From Bilabrum cf. latius (Eukaryota > Bigyra: Bicosoecida > Bigyra > Bicosoecida), in the NCBI GenBank assembly GCA_965178125.1, contig OZ237764.1, positions 796,636 through 860,635 on the forward strand: a stretch of 64,000 bases of DNA, in the 5' to 3' direction. A model generated the notes under the pieces. The model made no database searches. It had not been told where the DNA came from and worked only from the letters and a program-made list of their open reading frames with translations. Position numbers and translations under genes: made by a program. Each line of letters begins with the position of its first letter. Positions within the stretch are counted from its first letter, which is position 1. Below are positions 43,967-54,741 of this stretch, piece by piece.

Positions 43967-45300
43967 GTAGATATCCGTAAAAATTTTGTCTAGGGTCGAT
44001 TTCTCAATATTAAGTGAGATATGAGGCGGTCAAGGGTCACCATCCGACCGTCAAATTTCAGGTGCCTGTTTGGGTTGTATGTGGATCGATTGGACTGTGC
44101 ATGCGTGTATGTGGTTGTTCCCTGTGGCCAACAACGTGGAATGCATTGCTCATGTGCCCTGTTAGCCCCTCGGCGGCGCCGGTTCCGCAGGCGGCTTGAA
44201 ATGGCTTGTGCGAGCGGTTTCCCCAAGGGGTCGATCCGGAGTCGATATTGTCAGGCCCCATCCGACGCGTCTCGATGCGTAGATATCCGTAAAAATTTTG
44301 TCTAGGGTCGATTTCTCAATATTAAGCGAGATACGCGGAGGTATAGGGTTGGCACATGGGCGTGAGGGCGGCTACTCAGGGGCTGTGTGAGCGGGCCTGT
44401 TTGGGTTGTATGTGGATCGATTGGACTGTGCATGCGTGTATTTGGTTGTTCCCTGTGGCCAACAACGTGGAATGCATTGCTCATGTGCCCTGTTAGCCCC
44501 TCGGCGGCGCCGGTTCCGCAGGCGGCTTGAAATGGCTTGTGCGAGCGGTTTCCCCAAGGGGTCGATCCGGAGTCGATATTGTCAGGCCCCATCCGACGCG
44601 TCTCGATGCGTAGATATCCGTAAAAATTTTGTCTAGGGTCGATTTCTCAATATTAAGCGAGATACGCGGAGGTATAGGGTTGGCACATGGGCGTGAGGGC
44701 GGCTACTCAGGGGCTGTGTGAGCGGGCCTGTTTGGGTTGTATGTGGATCGATTGGACTGTGCATGTGTGTATTTGGTTGTTCCCTGTGGCCAACAACGTG
44801 GAATGCATTGCTCATGTGCCCTGTTAGCCCCTCGGCGGCGCCGGTTCCGCAGGCGGCTTGAAATGGCTTGTGCGAGCGGTTTCGCCAAGGGGTCGATCCG
44901 GAGTCGATATTGTCAGGCCCCACCCGACGCGTCTCGATGCGTAGATATCCGTAAAAATTTTGTCTAGGGTCGATTTCTCAATATTAAGCGAGATACGCGG
45001 AGGTATAGGGTTGGCACATGGGCGTGAGGGCGGCTACTCAGGGGCTGTGTGAGCGGGCCTGTTTGGGTTGTATGTGGATCGATTGGACTGTGCATGCGTG
45101 TATTTGGTTGTTCCCTGTGGCCAACAACGTGGAATGCATTGCTCATGTGCCCTGTTAGCCCCTCGGCGGCGCCGGTTCCGCAGACGGCTTGAAATGGCTT
45201 GTGCGAGCGGTTTCGCCAAGGGGTCGATCCGGAGTCGATATTGTCAGGCCCCACCCGACGCGTCTCGATGCGTACATATCCGTAAAAATTTTGTCTAGGG
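43967..45300. repeat. 331-bp tandem repeat, four units
   Basis: Unit starts (gtag or gtac then atatccgtaaaaat) lie at 43967, 44279, 44610, 44941 and 45272. The last three full units have a 331-bp period; the first is 312 bp and differs in one block (caccatccgaccgtcaaatt). Units 2-4 differ at only a few bases. Open frames of about 76-96 codons recur in each unit but carry no recognisable protein. It ends in a partial unit that runs into array 2. Confidence 0.95.
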
Positions 45301-45307
45301 TCTATTT

Positions 45308-45355
45308 TTAGGGTTAGGGTTAGGGTTAGGGTTAGGGTTAGGGTTAGGGTTAGGG
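45308..45355 (+). repeat. TTAGGG telomere-type array 2 (about 48 bp)
   Basis: Eight TTAGGG units, the same orientation as array 1. The left edge joins a truncated 331-bp unit; the right edge again reads agggtatc. Confidence 0.97.
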
Positions 45356-45492
45356 TATCAGGGGGTCAACTTATACTTAGGGTCGGCCATTTTCGGCTTT
45401 TACGCTAGCGCGGTTCAGGGAACAAGACCCATATATTCTGATTGGGCATGCTTTAAAACCTAGGTTACAACTCCGAGTCGGGTCATAACTCT

Positions 45493-46272
45493 CCGCGGCG
45501 CCGCGGTTCCGCAGGGTTAGTGAAATCCGTCAGGGCCGTGTGCCGCCATGGGGTGGATCCGGAGTCGATATGTATAGACACCATTGTGTGCCCCGCGATG
45601 TGTACATACGATTCGACACTTGAAACGCAGCGATTGCATGTGTTCCGGCCGAGATATGGAGGACATCCGACTTTTTTGCGCAGGTCGGATCTCCAAAATC
45701 AGTCGGAGATCCGACCTATGCGTTCGGGCGTGTCCAGGTCTACAGATGAGCGTTTGATGTTTGGTTTTCGATACAGAAGATGTATCGGGGTCCATGCCAC
45801 CCGAGGAACACACACCAGGTGGTGTCAGGTACCGCGGCGCCGCGGTTCCGCAGGGTCAGTGAAATCCGTCAGGGCCGTGTGCCGCCATGGGGTGGATCCG
45901 GAGTCGATATGTATAGACACCATTGTGTGCCCCGCGATGTGTACATACGATTCGACACTTGAAACGCAGCGATTGCAGGTGTTCCGGCCGAGATATGGAG
46001 GACATCCGACTTTTTTGCGCAGGTCGGATCTCCAAAATCAGTCGGAGATCCGACCTATGCGTTCGGGCGTGTCCAGGTCTACAGATGAGCGTTTGATGTT
46101 TGGTTTTCGATGCAGAAGATGTATCGGGGTCCATGCCACCCGAGGAACACACACCAGGTGGTGTCAGGTACCGCGGCGCCGCGGTTCCGCAGGGTCAGTG
46201 AAATCCGTCAGGGCCGTGTGCCTCCATGGGGTGGATCCGGAGTCGATATGTATAGACACCATTGTGTGCCCC
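45493..46272. repeat. 339-bp tandem repeat, about 2.3 units
   Basis: The palindromic start ccgcggcgccgcgg recurs at 45493, 45832 and 46171, a 339-bp period. Because 339 is divisible by three, one frame stays open through it by chance. Each unit contains an inverted pair (aggtcggatctcc ... ggagatccgacct) able to form a hairpin. The third unit is truncated by array 3. Confidence 0.93.
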
Positions 46273-47483
46273 TAGGGGGGGTTTAGGGTTAGGGGTTAGG
46301 GTTAGGGTTAGGGTTAGGGTTAGGGTTAGGGTTAGGGTTAGGGTTAGGGTTAGGGTTAGGGTTAGGGTTAGGGTTAGGGTTAGGGTTAGGGTTAGGGTTA
46401 GGGTTAGGGTTAGGGTTAGGGTTAGGGTTAGGGTTAGGGTTAGGGTTAGGGTTAGGGTTAGGGTTAGGGTTAGGGTTAGGGTTAGGGTTAGGGTTAGGGT
46501 TAGGGTTAGGGTTAGGGTTAGGGTTAGGGTTAGGGTTAGGGTTAGGGTTAGGGTTAGGGTTAGGGTTAGGGTTAGGGTTAGGGTTAGGGTTAGGGTTAGG
46601 GTTAGGGTTAGGGTTAGGGTTAGGGTTAGGGTTAGGGTTAGGGTTAGGGTTAGGGTTAGGGTTAGGGTTAGGGTTAGGGTTAGGGTTAGGGTTAGGGTTA
46701 GGGTTAGGGTTAGGGTTAGGGTTAGGGTTAGGGTTAGGGTTAGGGTTAGGGTTAGGGTTAGGGTTAGGGTTAGGGTTAGGGTTAGGGTTAGGGTTAGGGT
46801 TAGGGTTAGGGTTAGGGTTAGGGTTAGGGTTAGGGTTAGGGTTAGGGTTAGGGTTAGGGTTAGGGTTAGGGTTAGGGTTAGGGTTAGGGTTAGGGTTAGG
46901 GTTAGGGTTAGGGTTAGGGTTAGGGTTAGGGTTAGGGTTAGGGTTAGGGTTAGGGTTAGGGTTAGGGTTAGGGTTAGGGTTAGGGTTAGGGTTAGGGTTA
47001 GGGTTAGGGTTAGGGTTAGGGTTAGGGTTAGGGTTAGGGTTAGGGTTAGGGTTAGGGTTAGGGTTAGGGTTAGGGTTAGGGTTAGGGTTAGGGTTAGGGT
47101 TAGGGTTAGGGTTAGGGTTAGGGTTAGGGTTAGGGTTAGGGTTAGGGTTAGGGTTAGGGTTAGGGTTAGGGTTAGGGTTAGGGTTAGGGTTAGGGTTAGG
47201 GTTAGGGTTAGGGTTAGGGTTAGGGTTAGGGTTAGGGTTAGGGTTAGGGTTAGGGTTAGGGTTAGGGTTAGGGTTAGGGTTAGGGTTAGGGTTAGGGTTA
47301 GGGTTAGGGTTAGGGTTAGGGTTAGGGTTAGGGTTAGGGTTAGGGTTAGGGTTAGGGTTAGGGTTAGGGTTAGGGTTAGGGTTAGGGTTAGGGTTAGGGT
47401 TAGGGTTAGGGTTAGGGTTAGGGTTAGGGTTAGGGTTAGGGTTAGGGTTAGGGTTAGGGTTAGGGTTAGGGTTAGGGTTAGGG
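46273..47483 (+). repeat. TTAGGG telomere-type array 3 (about 1.2 kb)
   Basis: About 200 TTAGGG units, nearly perfect, with a short degenerate seed (tagggggggtttaggg) at the left edge. The right edge joins tatctaatataaagtcaggg, a junction shared with array 4 and, with one base changed, array 5. Confidence 0.97.
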
Positions 47484-48415
47484 TATCTAATATAAAGTCA
47501 GGGACAGGGTCGGGGAAAAAATATTTTCATCTTCATTTTTTTGTCGAAAATGTGCCCTCTGCGATCTCAGCAACTAGAATAGGTATGAAGATGATTCAAA
47601 CTGTTTTGGGATGGCCTAGGGCCATATCATGGGGCAAATGTTCCCCAGGTTCCGTTTTGACCGCGCGGCGACGATACTGGCTGATGAAGATTTACATGCC
47701 GAAAATGTGCCCTCTGCGATCTCAGCAACTAGAATAGGTATGAAGATGATTCAAACTGTTTTGGGATGGCCTAGGGCCATATCATGGGGCAAATGTTCCC
47801 CAGGTTCCGTTTTGACCGTGCGGCGACGATACTGGCTGATGAAGATTTACATGCCGAAAATGTGCCCTCTGCGATCTCAGCAACTAGAATAGGTATGAAG
47901 ATGATTCAAACTGTTTTGGGACGGCCTAGGGCCATATCATGGGGCAAATGTTCCCCAGGTTCCGTTTTGACCGCGCGGCGACGATACTGGCTGATGAAGA
48001 TTTACATGCCGAAAATGTGCCCTCTGCGATCTCAGCAACTAGAATAGGTATGAAGATGATTCAAACTGTTTTGGGACGGCCTAGGGCCATATCATGGGGC
48101 AAATGTTCCCCAGGTTCCGTTTTGACCGCGCGGCGACGATACTGGCTGATGAAGATTTACATGCCGAAAATGTGCCCTCTGCGATCTCAGCAACTAGAAT
48201 AGGTATGAAGATGATTCAAACTGTTTTGGGATGGCCTAGGGCCATATCATGGGGCAAATGTTCCCCAGGTTCCGTTTTGACCGCGCGGCGACGATACTGG
48301 CTGATGAAGATTTACATGCCGAAAATGTGCCCTCTGCGATCTCAGCAACTAGAATAGGTATGAAGATGATTCAAACTGTTTTGGGACGGCCTAGGGCCAT
48401 ATCATGGGGCAAATG
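47484..48415. repeat. Junction segment plus 155-bp tandem repeats, subfamily 1 (six units)
   Basis: After the shared ~55-bp junction come units starting with gaaaatgtgccctctgcg at about 47545 and every 155 bp to 48320. Units differ at one or two positions. The block ends at aaatgtttgccaggg, which matches the end of the 155-bp block in the second cassette. Confidence 0.94.
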
Positions 48416-48783
48416 TTTGCCAGGGTTTGTTTACATCATGCAGCGGAAGTATGGAGTTTTCAAACTCACCCGGTGGGGGTTTGCAAACCTACCCAAGGGG
48501 GTCTACAAACCTACACTGCTTGGTTCGAGAAGCTAGCGGTTATTGACCGATGTTAGATGCCATGGCTCGTTCTACCTAGCTATTTGTATGCGTTAAACCC
48601 ACTTTGCTAGATACATTGCTTTGATATCAGGCTTCCATTGGGTGATGGTCAAGACTAAACAGAATGCCTCCTGGCTCGTACAAATGCGTCCTAAATTGGA
48701 TCACTGGCAGGCACTTTGGCAAACTCCTCTCACAAGCTGGCCCAGCTGCCACTGACCGCAATTGCCATCCGATTGGCTGCTTT
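48416..48783. other. Cassette 1 spacer with degenerate 22-bp repeats
   Basis: Contains two or three decayed copies of the 22-bp motif (gggtttgcaaacctaccca) at about 48460-48520. The rest is single-copy DNA homologous to 58940-59210 (for example ggttattgaccgat). It leads to the 3' end of gene A copy 1. Confidence 0.8.
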
Positions 48784-50316
48784 TCACTCGTCATCGGAGG
48801 AGGGTTCCGCACCGACAGCTGCCAGGAGCGCCTCCACAGCGTCCACGTCTGCCGCATTGAGATCTCCTTCCGCCGTCTTCTCGAGGGCCGTCATCAGGTC
48901 TGCGAGCATGCCCAATCCGTGGTCCCTCTCTTGAATTGTTTCCTGCACGTCCTCGACCATGTCGTCGAGAGTCCGGCTGACGCCCAGCGCGGTGTCATCG
49001 CAGGCAGTGAGGATGCGGTCCACCAGGTGCCGCTGCTAGTCGGTGAAGCCGTTGTCCTCCACTCCACCGTCGTTCTCAGAGTCGTCTTGCTGGTTCTGGG
49101 CCTCGTTCTCTTCTTCCTCATCCAGCTCGTCCCCATCCTCCTCGTCCTGCTGCACGAGCCCTATCGGAGCCTCATCCTCGTCCTGCTCTTCGGCTGCGTC
49201 TACGTGGTACCGACCACCGATGTCCTCTTCATCTTCCTCAGAGTCCTGTCGAGGCAGTGATGCTGCTGCTCCACTCCTTGCGCCACTTGCTCCCCTCTTC
49301 TCCTGTTCAACGGCGTGGCGAGCTCCTCCGCCATAGGCCGGTTGGAGAACGGGCGATCGCTTGGGTTGCATCTTAGCCGGAGGCGCGGCTTCAGCGTGCC
49401 TGCCCTATGGCTCTGCTGATCGGGCACCCTTGTTCTTCGCCTTGCCCTTCGACTTGCTCTTCGACTTGCCCGCGGCCTTGGTCCTGGCCTTAAGTTTGGC
49501 CTTTGCCTTTTCCTTTCTCTCGGCCTCCGCCACTCGCTTGGCTCTGAGAAGATCGTGGAGTGCTTGCTCGGTCTATGAGTCGCTGGACTCTGAGTCGTCC
49601 AGATCCATCCCGCCTTGCTCCCTCCGGGCCGTGGTGGCGCTGTGCTCCGCGACATCCTCGTCGTCGTCGTCGTCGTCGTCGTCCATGGCACTCCGCTTGC
49701 CCTTTCGCGTACGGGGTGCACTACTAGGTGCGGCAGCAGCGGCTCCCGAAGAACCACCTTGATCTCCTGCTGAATCCTCGGCAGAGTCGTCAGCCGGCAA
49801 CTCGAATACGTCCTGGAAGACAGCCTGCATGCCTCCGCGACCACGCACAGAGGCCTTCCCAGCTCCGTAGTCGCAGATGAACTTGATCGCTTCGTTGTAG
49901 GTGTTCTTCCTCAGGCCTTTCATGCCTGCCTTGAACCACTGGTTCTTGGTCACCGAGTAGTCGCACTCGCGCAGGCCCATGAGCAGCTGCTTCATCCTCC
50001 GAAAGCCTGGCGAGCTGGAGCCGCTGGTTGATGCAGCCGGGTACAGGCGACGGTTCAGCGACTCGAGCACGCCAGACGGCAGCTTGGACTCATCCAGCGC
50101 CAGGATGGCATCCACACAGGCCTTGATGCCCGCCTTCTTGGTCCCTTCGTAGTGCTCCGTAGACCCGCAGAGCAGCCCACAGTCTTGGTGGAGGCCCACG
50201 AGGGAGATCAGCAGGACCTGCTTGGCCGCGGACGTGGCGACGCCTGAAGCCAGGGCGGCCACGACAGGGCGAGACTTGCTGGTGTGCTTGACGCTGTAGC
50301 TCTTTGCGGCGGCCAT
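48784..50316 (-). CDS. Subtelomeric gene A, copy 1 (unknown function), three in-frame UAG
   Basis: The intronless minus-strand frame from ATG (50316) to TGA encodes 510 residues, crossed by UAG (cta at 49573, 49405, 49036). The N-terminal ~190 residues look globular (VKHTSKSRPVVAALASG, QVLLISLVGLHQDCGLLCGS, LLMGLRECDYSVTKNQWFKA, FICDYGAGKASV). The rest is Lys/Ala-rich, then strongly acidic (QQDDSENDGGVEDNGFTD), then a helical end (LGVSRTLDDMVEDVQETIQE). It aligns end to end with copy 2, so both look maintained as proteins. I do not recognise the family. The basic-then-acidic composition suggests a nuclear or chromatin-associated protein, which is inference only. It is divergently arranged with gene B across 884 bp. 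Confidence 0.72.
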
Positions 50317-51200
50317 GGTACTCTGCGGTGACAGGGGAACACGGGTGAGGTCACGAACAGGCGCTTGGATGCGGCAGGGAACACGGACATGAGACCCAGG
50401 GATATTCCAGGGCAAGCTCGAGGGGCAAAAAAAAAAAGGACACAACCCCGCCCACTCGGTCTCAGACCCGGGACCCATGATGTTGGGTCGGTTCTCCAGT
50501 CGTGGGGGCCCGGGCCCCAGCCCAGAAAAAAATAAAAATAAAAAAGTGCCCCAACGGGAATCGAACCTCGGGTGTAGGCCGGGGTGCGATTACCAACCGT
50601 ACGCAATACCACTACACCACCACAGCAACCCACGCGAAACCGAAAAAAAAATACAGATTCGCATCAAAAGTGCACGCAACTTGCACTTGTCACGCCGAAA
50701 CCTACCCGTTCACCCAACGAGCAGCGCGAAATCAGAAACACTCATATTGCGCTCCTTGTATTCAATTGCAGAGGCGCATACTTGGCATATAGCTACTATA
50801 GCATATTGTGCATACAACCCTAAAGCAAACGTGAGTCAAATCGATGGGGTATGCGTGGGGATTGCCTTGCGCAATGCGCTTGCTGCAACGTGGTTCAGAC
50901 GTTTGGCTCAATTGCGCGACGGCAAGCACTCGTTGGAACTAATCTCGCGCATATTATCAAATAATATAACATACTGCAAACAATTGCGCGGCGATATATA
51001 GGCTGCGCGCCCAATGCTCACTTTGCTTGCGGCAGGTGTGCTGCGACAACATTTGTGGTGGCCCGGATCAGGTTGCGGAACCTGATGCGCGGCACCGCCG
51101 TGACGAGTGCGCCACCAGGGAACAACGCATCGTACCATCATACTAATCACATCCCAAGTATATTATATATCCTTGTGGCATCTCTGTCCGCAGTCTGGTC
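50317..51200. promoter_or_regulatory. Divergent region between gene A and gene B, cassette 1
   Basis: 884 bp between outward-facing starts, containing a tRNA-like element (50546-50626). From about 50585 to the break at 51480 it appears identical by eye to the cassette 2 sequence 10,427 bp downstream, while the part next to gene A has diverged. AT-rich near 50950-51000 and 51140-51180. Confidence 0.5.
50546..50626 (-). ncRNA. tRNA-like Pol III element (probably not a functional tRNA)
   Basis: On the minus strand the sequence has an exact A-box (TGGTGTAGTGG), an exact B-box (GGTTCGATTCC) 41 nt further on, and a run of at least six T after the 3' end. These are the hallmarks of Pol III transcription. 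The acceptor and T stems do not pair properly, so it is more likely a tRNA-derived or decayed element than a working tRNA. Confidence 0.45.
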
Positions 51201-51480
51201 ATGGCGCAGTCCACGTACGACGCCACCAAGCATGTGAAGGCTCTCGACTACCTTCGGGCCTTCCTGGACCGCCGCGCGAAGGGCTACGCTCAGAACCCGC
51301 ATCGCGTGCGCATCGGAGTCCCAGGGCCACTTCAACCAGGAGGTGCCGCCCTGCCTGGCCCGCCGGCCGGCGAGGCGCAGGCCCAGATCCCGGCCCAGGT
51401 GGGGCCAGCGCCAGGCGGCCATGCCGCCGGGGGGGGCGATGCGGCAGGCCTGCCGGCCCCCGCCCCAGCCATCGGCGAGC
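51201..51480 (+). pseudogene. Gene B copy 1, truncated by a telomere array
   Basis: The first 93 codons of gene B (MAQSTYDATKHVKALDYLRA onward) appear identical to copy 2 at 61628. They stop at ...ATCGGCGAGC, where copy 2 continues with ATGCTCC. Here the sequence turns into tttttaggggg and then pure TTAGGG. The gene is therefore broken, although its frame runs on into the array. Confidence 0.9.
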
Positions 51481-51481
51481 T

Positions 51482-52812
51482 TTTTAGGGGGTTTAGGGTT
51501 AGGGTTAGGGTTAGGGTTAGGGTTAGGGTTAGGGTTAGGGTTAGGGTTAGGGTTAGGGTTAGGGTTAGGGTTAGGGTTAGGGTTAGGGTTAGGGTTAGGG
51601 TTAGGGTTAGGGTTAGGGTTAGGGTTAGGGTTAGGGTTAGGGTTAGGGTTAGGGTTAGGGTTAGGGTTAGGGTTAGGGTTAGGGTTAGGGTTAGGGTTAG
51701 GGTTAGGGTTAGGGTTAGGGTTAGGGTTAGGGTTAGGGTTAGGGTTAGGGTTAGGGTTAGGGTTAGGGTTAGGGTTAGGGTTAGGGTTAGGGTTAGGGTT
51801 AGGGTTAGGGTTAGGGTTAGGGTTAGGGTTAGGGTTAGGGTTAGGGTTAGGGTTAGGGTTAGGGTTAGGGTTAGGGTTAGGGTTAGGGTTAGGGTTAGGG
51901 TTAGGGTTAGGGTTAGGGTTAGGGTTAGGGTTAGGGTTAGGGTTAGGGTTAGGGTTAGGGTTAGGGTTAGGGTTAGGGTTAGGGTTAGGGTTAGGGTTAG
52001 GGTTAGGGTTAGGGTTAGGGTTAGGGTTAGGGTTAGGGTTAGGGTTAGGGTTAGGGTTAGGGTTAGGGTTAGGGTTAGGGTTAGGGTTAGGGTTAGGGTT
52101 AGGGTTAGGGTTAGGGTTAGGGTTAGGGTTAGGGTTAGGGTTAGGGTTAGGGTTAGGGTTAGGGTTAGGGTTAGGGTTAGGGTTAGGGTTAGGGTTAGGG
52201 TTAGGGTTAGGGTTAGGGTTAGGGTTAGGGTTAGGGTTAGGGTTAGGGTTAGGGTTAGGGTTAGGGTTAGGGTTAGGGTTAGGGTTAGGGTTAGGGTTAG
52301 GGTTAGGGTTAGGGTTAGGGTTAGGGTTAGGGTTAGGGTTAGGGTTAGGGTTAGGGTTAGGGTTAGGGTTAGGGTTAGGGTTAGGGTTAGGGTTAGGGTT
52401 AGGGTTAGGGTTAGGGTTAGGGTTAGGGTTAGGGTTAGGGTTAGGGTTAGGGTTAGGGTTAGGGTTAGGGTTAGGGTTAGGGTTAGGGTTAGGGTTAGGG
52501 TTAGGGTTAGGGTTAGGGTTAGGGTTAGGGTTAGGGTTAGGGTTAGGGTTAGGGTTAGGGTTAGGGTTAGGGTTAGGGTTAGGGTTAGGGTTAGGGTTAG
52601 GGTTAGGGTTAGGGTTAGGGTTAGGGTTAGGGTTAGGGTTAGGGTTAGGGTTAGGGTTAGGGTTAGGGTTAGGGTTAGGGTTAGGGTTAGGGTTAGGGTT
52701 AGGGTTAGGGTTAGGGTTAGGGTTAGGGTTAGGGTTAGGGTTAGGGTTAGGGTTAGGGTTAGGGTTAGGGTTAGGGTTAGGGTTAGGGTTAGGGTTAGGG
52801 TTAGGGTTAGGG
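51482..52812 (+). repeat. TTAGGG telomere-type array 4 (about 1.3 kb)
   Basis: About 220 TTAGGG units, the same orientation as the others. The left junction is inside gene B, with a degenerate seed (tttttagggggtttaggg). The right junction is tatctaatataaagtcaggg, as for array 3. Confidence 0.97.
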
Positions 52813-53161
52813 TATCTAATATAAAGTCAGGGACAGGGTCGGGGAAAAAATATTTTCATCTTCACTTTTTGTCAAAAATATGCAACATAGGATCTCGGTA
52901 ACCACAGGAGATATGAAGACCGTTGAAACTGCATTGGGACGGCCTAGGTGCACAACATTGGCCAAATGTTCCCCAGGTTCCGTTTCTGCCGCGCGGCGCC
53001 AATATGGGCCAATGAAGATTTGCATGCTGAAAATATGCAACATAGGATCTCGGCAACCACAGGAGATATGAAGACCGTTGAAACTGCATTGGGACGGCCT
53101 AGGTGCACAACATTGGCCAAATGTTCCCCAGGTTCCGTTTCTGCCGCGCGGCGCCAATATG
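52813..53161. repeat. Junction plus 155-bp repeats, subfamily 2 (about two units, truncated)
   Basis: The same junction as after array 3 is followed by two 155-bp units of a distinct subfamily (gtgcacaacattggccaaat, gcggcgccaatatg). The second is cut by array 5 at ccaatatgtta. Confidence 0.93.
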
Positions 53162-54741
53162 TTAGGGGGTTAGGGTTAGGGTTAGGGTTAGGGTTAGGGT
53201 TAGGGTTAGGGTTAGGGTTAGGGTTAGGGTTAGGGTTAGGGTTAGGGTTAGGGTTAGGGTTAGGGTTAGGGTTAGGGTTAGGGTTAGGGTTAGGGTTAGG
53301 GTTAGGGTTAGGGTTAGGGTTAGGGTTAGGGTTAGGGTTAGGGTTAGGGTTAGGGTTAGGGTTAGGGTTAGGGTTAGGGTTAGGGTTAGGGTTAGGGTTA
53401 GGGTTAGGGTTAGGGTTAGGGTTAGGGTTAGGGTTAGGGTTAGGGTTAGGGTTAGGGTTAGGGTTAGGGTTAGGGTTAGGGTTAGGGTTAGGGTTAGGGT
53501 TAGGGTTAGGGTTAGGGTTAGGGTTAGGGTTAGGGTTAGGGTTAGGGTTAGGGTTAGGGTTAGGGTTAGGGTTAGGGTTAGGGTTAGGGTTAGGGTTAGG
53601 GTTAGGGTTAGGGTTAGGGTTAGGGTTAGGGTTAGGGTTAGGGTTAGGGTTAGGGTTAGGGTTAGGGTTAGGGTTAGGGTTAGGGTTAGGGTTAGGGTTA
53701 GGGTTAGGGTTAGGGTTAGGGTTAGGGTTAGGGTTAGGGTTAGGGTTAGGGTTAGGGTTAGGGTTAGGGTTAGGGTTAGGGTTAGGGTTAGGGTTAGGGT
53801 TAGGGTTAGGGTTAGGGTTAGGGTTAGGGTTAGGGTTAGGGTTAGGGTTAGGGTTAGGGTTAGGGTTAGGGTTAGGGTTAGGGTTAGGGTTAGGGTTAGG
53901 GTTAGGGTTAGGGTTAGGGTTAGGGTTAGGGTTAGGGTTAGGGTTAGGGTTAGGGTTAGGGTTAGGGTTAGGGTTAGGGTTAGGGTTAGGGTTAGGGTTA
54001 GGGTTAGGGTTAGGGTTAGGGTTAGGGTTAGGGTTAGGGTTAGGGTTAGGGTTAGGGTTAGGGTTAGGGTTAGGGTTAGGGTTAGGGTTAGGGTTAGGGT
54101 TAGGGTTAGGGTTAGGGTTAGGGTTAGGGTTAGGGTTAGGGTTAGGGTTAGGGTTAGGGTTAGGGTTAGGGTTAGGGTTAGGGTTAGGGTTAGGGTTAGG
54201 GTTAGGGTTAGGGTTAGGGTTAGGGTTAGGGTTAGGGTTAGGGTTAGGGTTAGGGTTAGGGTTAGGGTTAGGGTTAGGGTTAGGGTTAGGGTTAGGGTTA
54301 GGGTTAGGGTTAGGGTTAGGGTTAGGGTTAGGGTTAGGGTTAGGGTTAGGGTTAGGGTTAGGGTTAGGGTTAGGGTTAGGGTTAGGGTTAGGGTTAGGGT
54401 TAGGGTTAGGGTTAGGGTTAGGGTTAGGGTTAGGGTTAGGGTTAGGGTTAGGGTTAGGGTTAGGGTTAGGGTTAGGGTTAGGGTTAGGGTTAGGGTTAGG
54501 GTTAGGGTTAGGGTTAGGGTTAGGGTTAGGGTTAGGGTTAGGGTTAGGGTTAGGGTTAGGGTTAGGGTTAGGGTTAGGGTTAGGGTTAGGGTTAGGGTTA
54601 GGGTTAGGGTTAGGGTTAGGGTTAGGGTTAGGGTTAGGGTTAGGGTTAGGGTTAGGGTTAGGGTTAGGGTTAGGGTTAGGGTTAGGGTTAGGGTTAGGGT
54701 TAGGGTTAGGGTTAGGGTTAGGGTTAGGGTTAGGGTTAGGG
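53162..54741 (+). repeat. TTAGGG telomere-type array 5 (about 1.6 kb)
   Basis: About 260 TTAGGG units in the same orientation, seeded by ttaggggg at the left edge. The right junction tatctattataaagtcaggg differs by one base from those of arrays 3 and 4. Confidence 0.97.

Noticed and set aside
45520-46275. 251-codon frame across the 339-bp repeats
   Set aside because: 339 is divisible by three, so one stop-free unit keeps the whole array open. No start context or protein similarity.
46262-47737. Long open frames of alternating residues (RV, GL, LT repeats) in the TTAGGG arrays
   Set aside because: TTAGGG is six bases and has no stop in some frames, so any array is open by construction. There is no sign of a gene.
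50546-50626. Functional tRNA gene
   Set aside because: A-box, B-box and T-run are perfect, but the T stem has only two pairs and the acceptor ends do not match. Kept only as a tRNA-like element.
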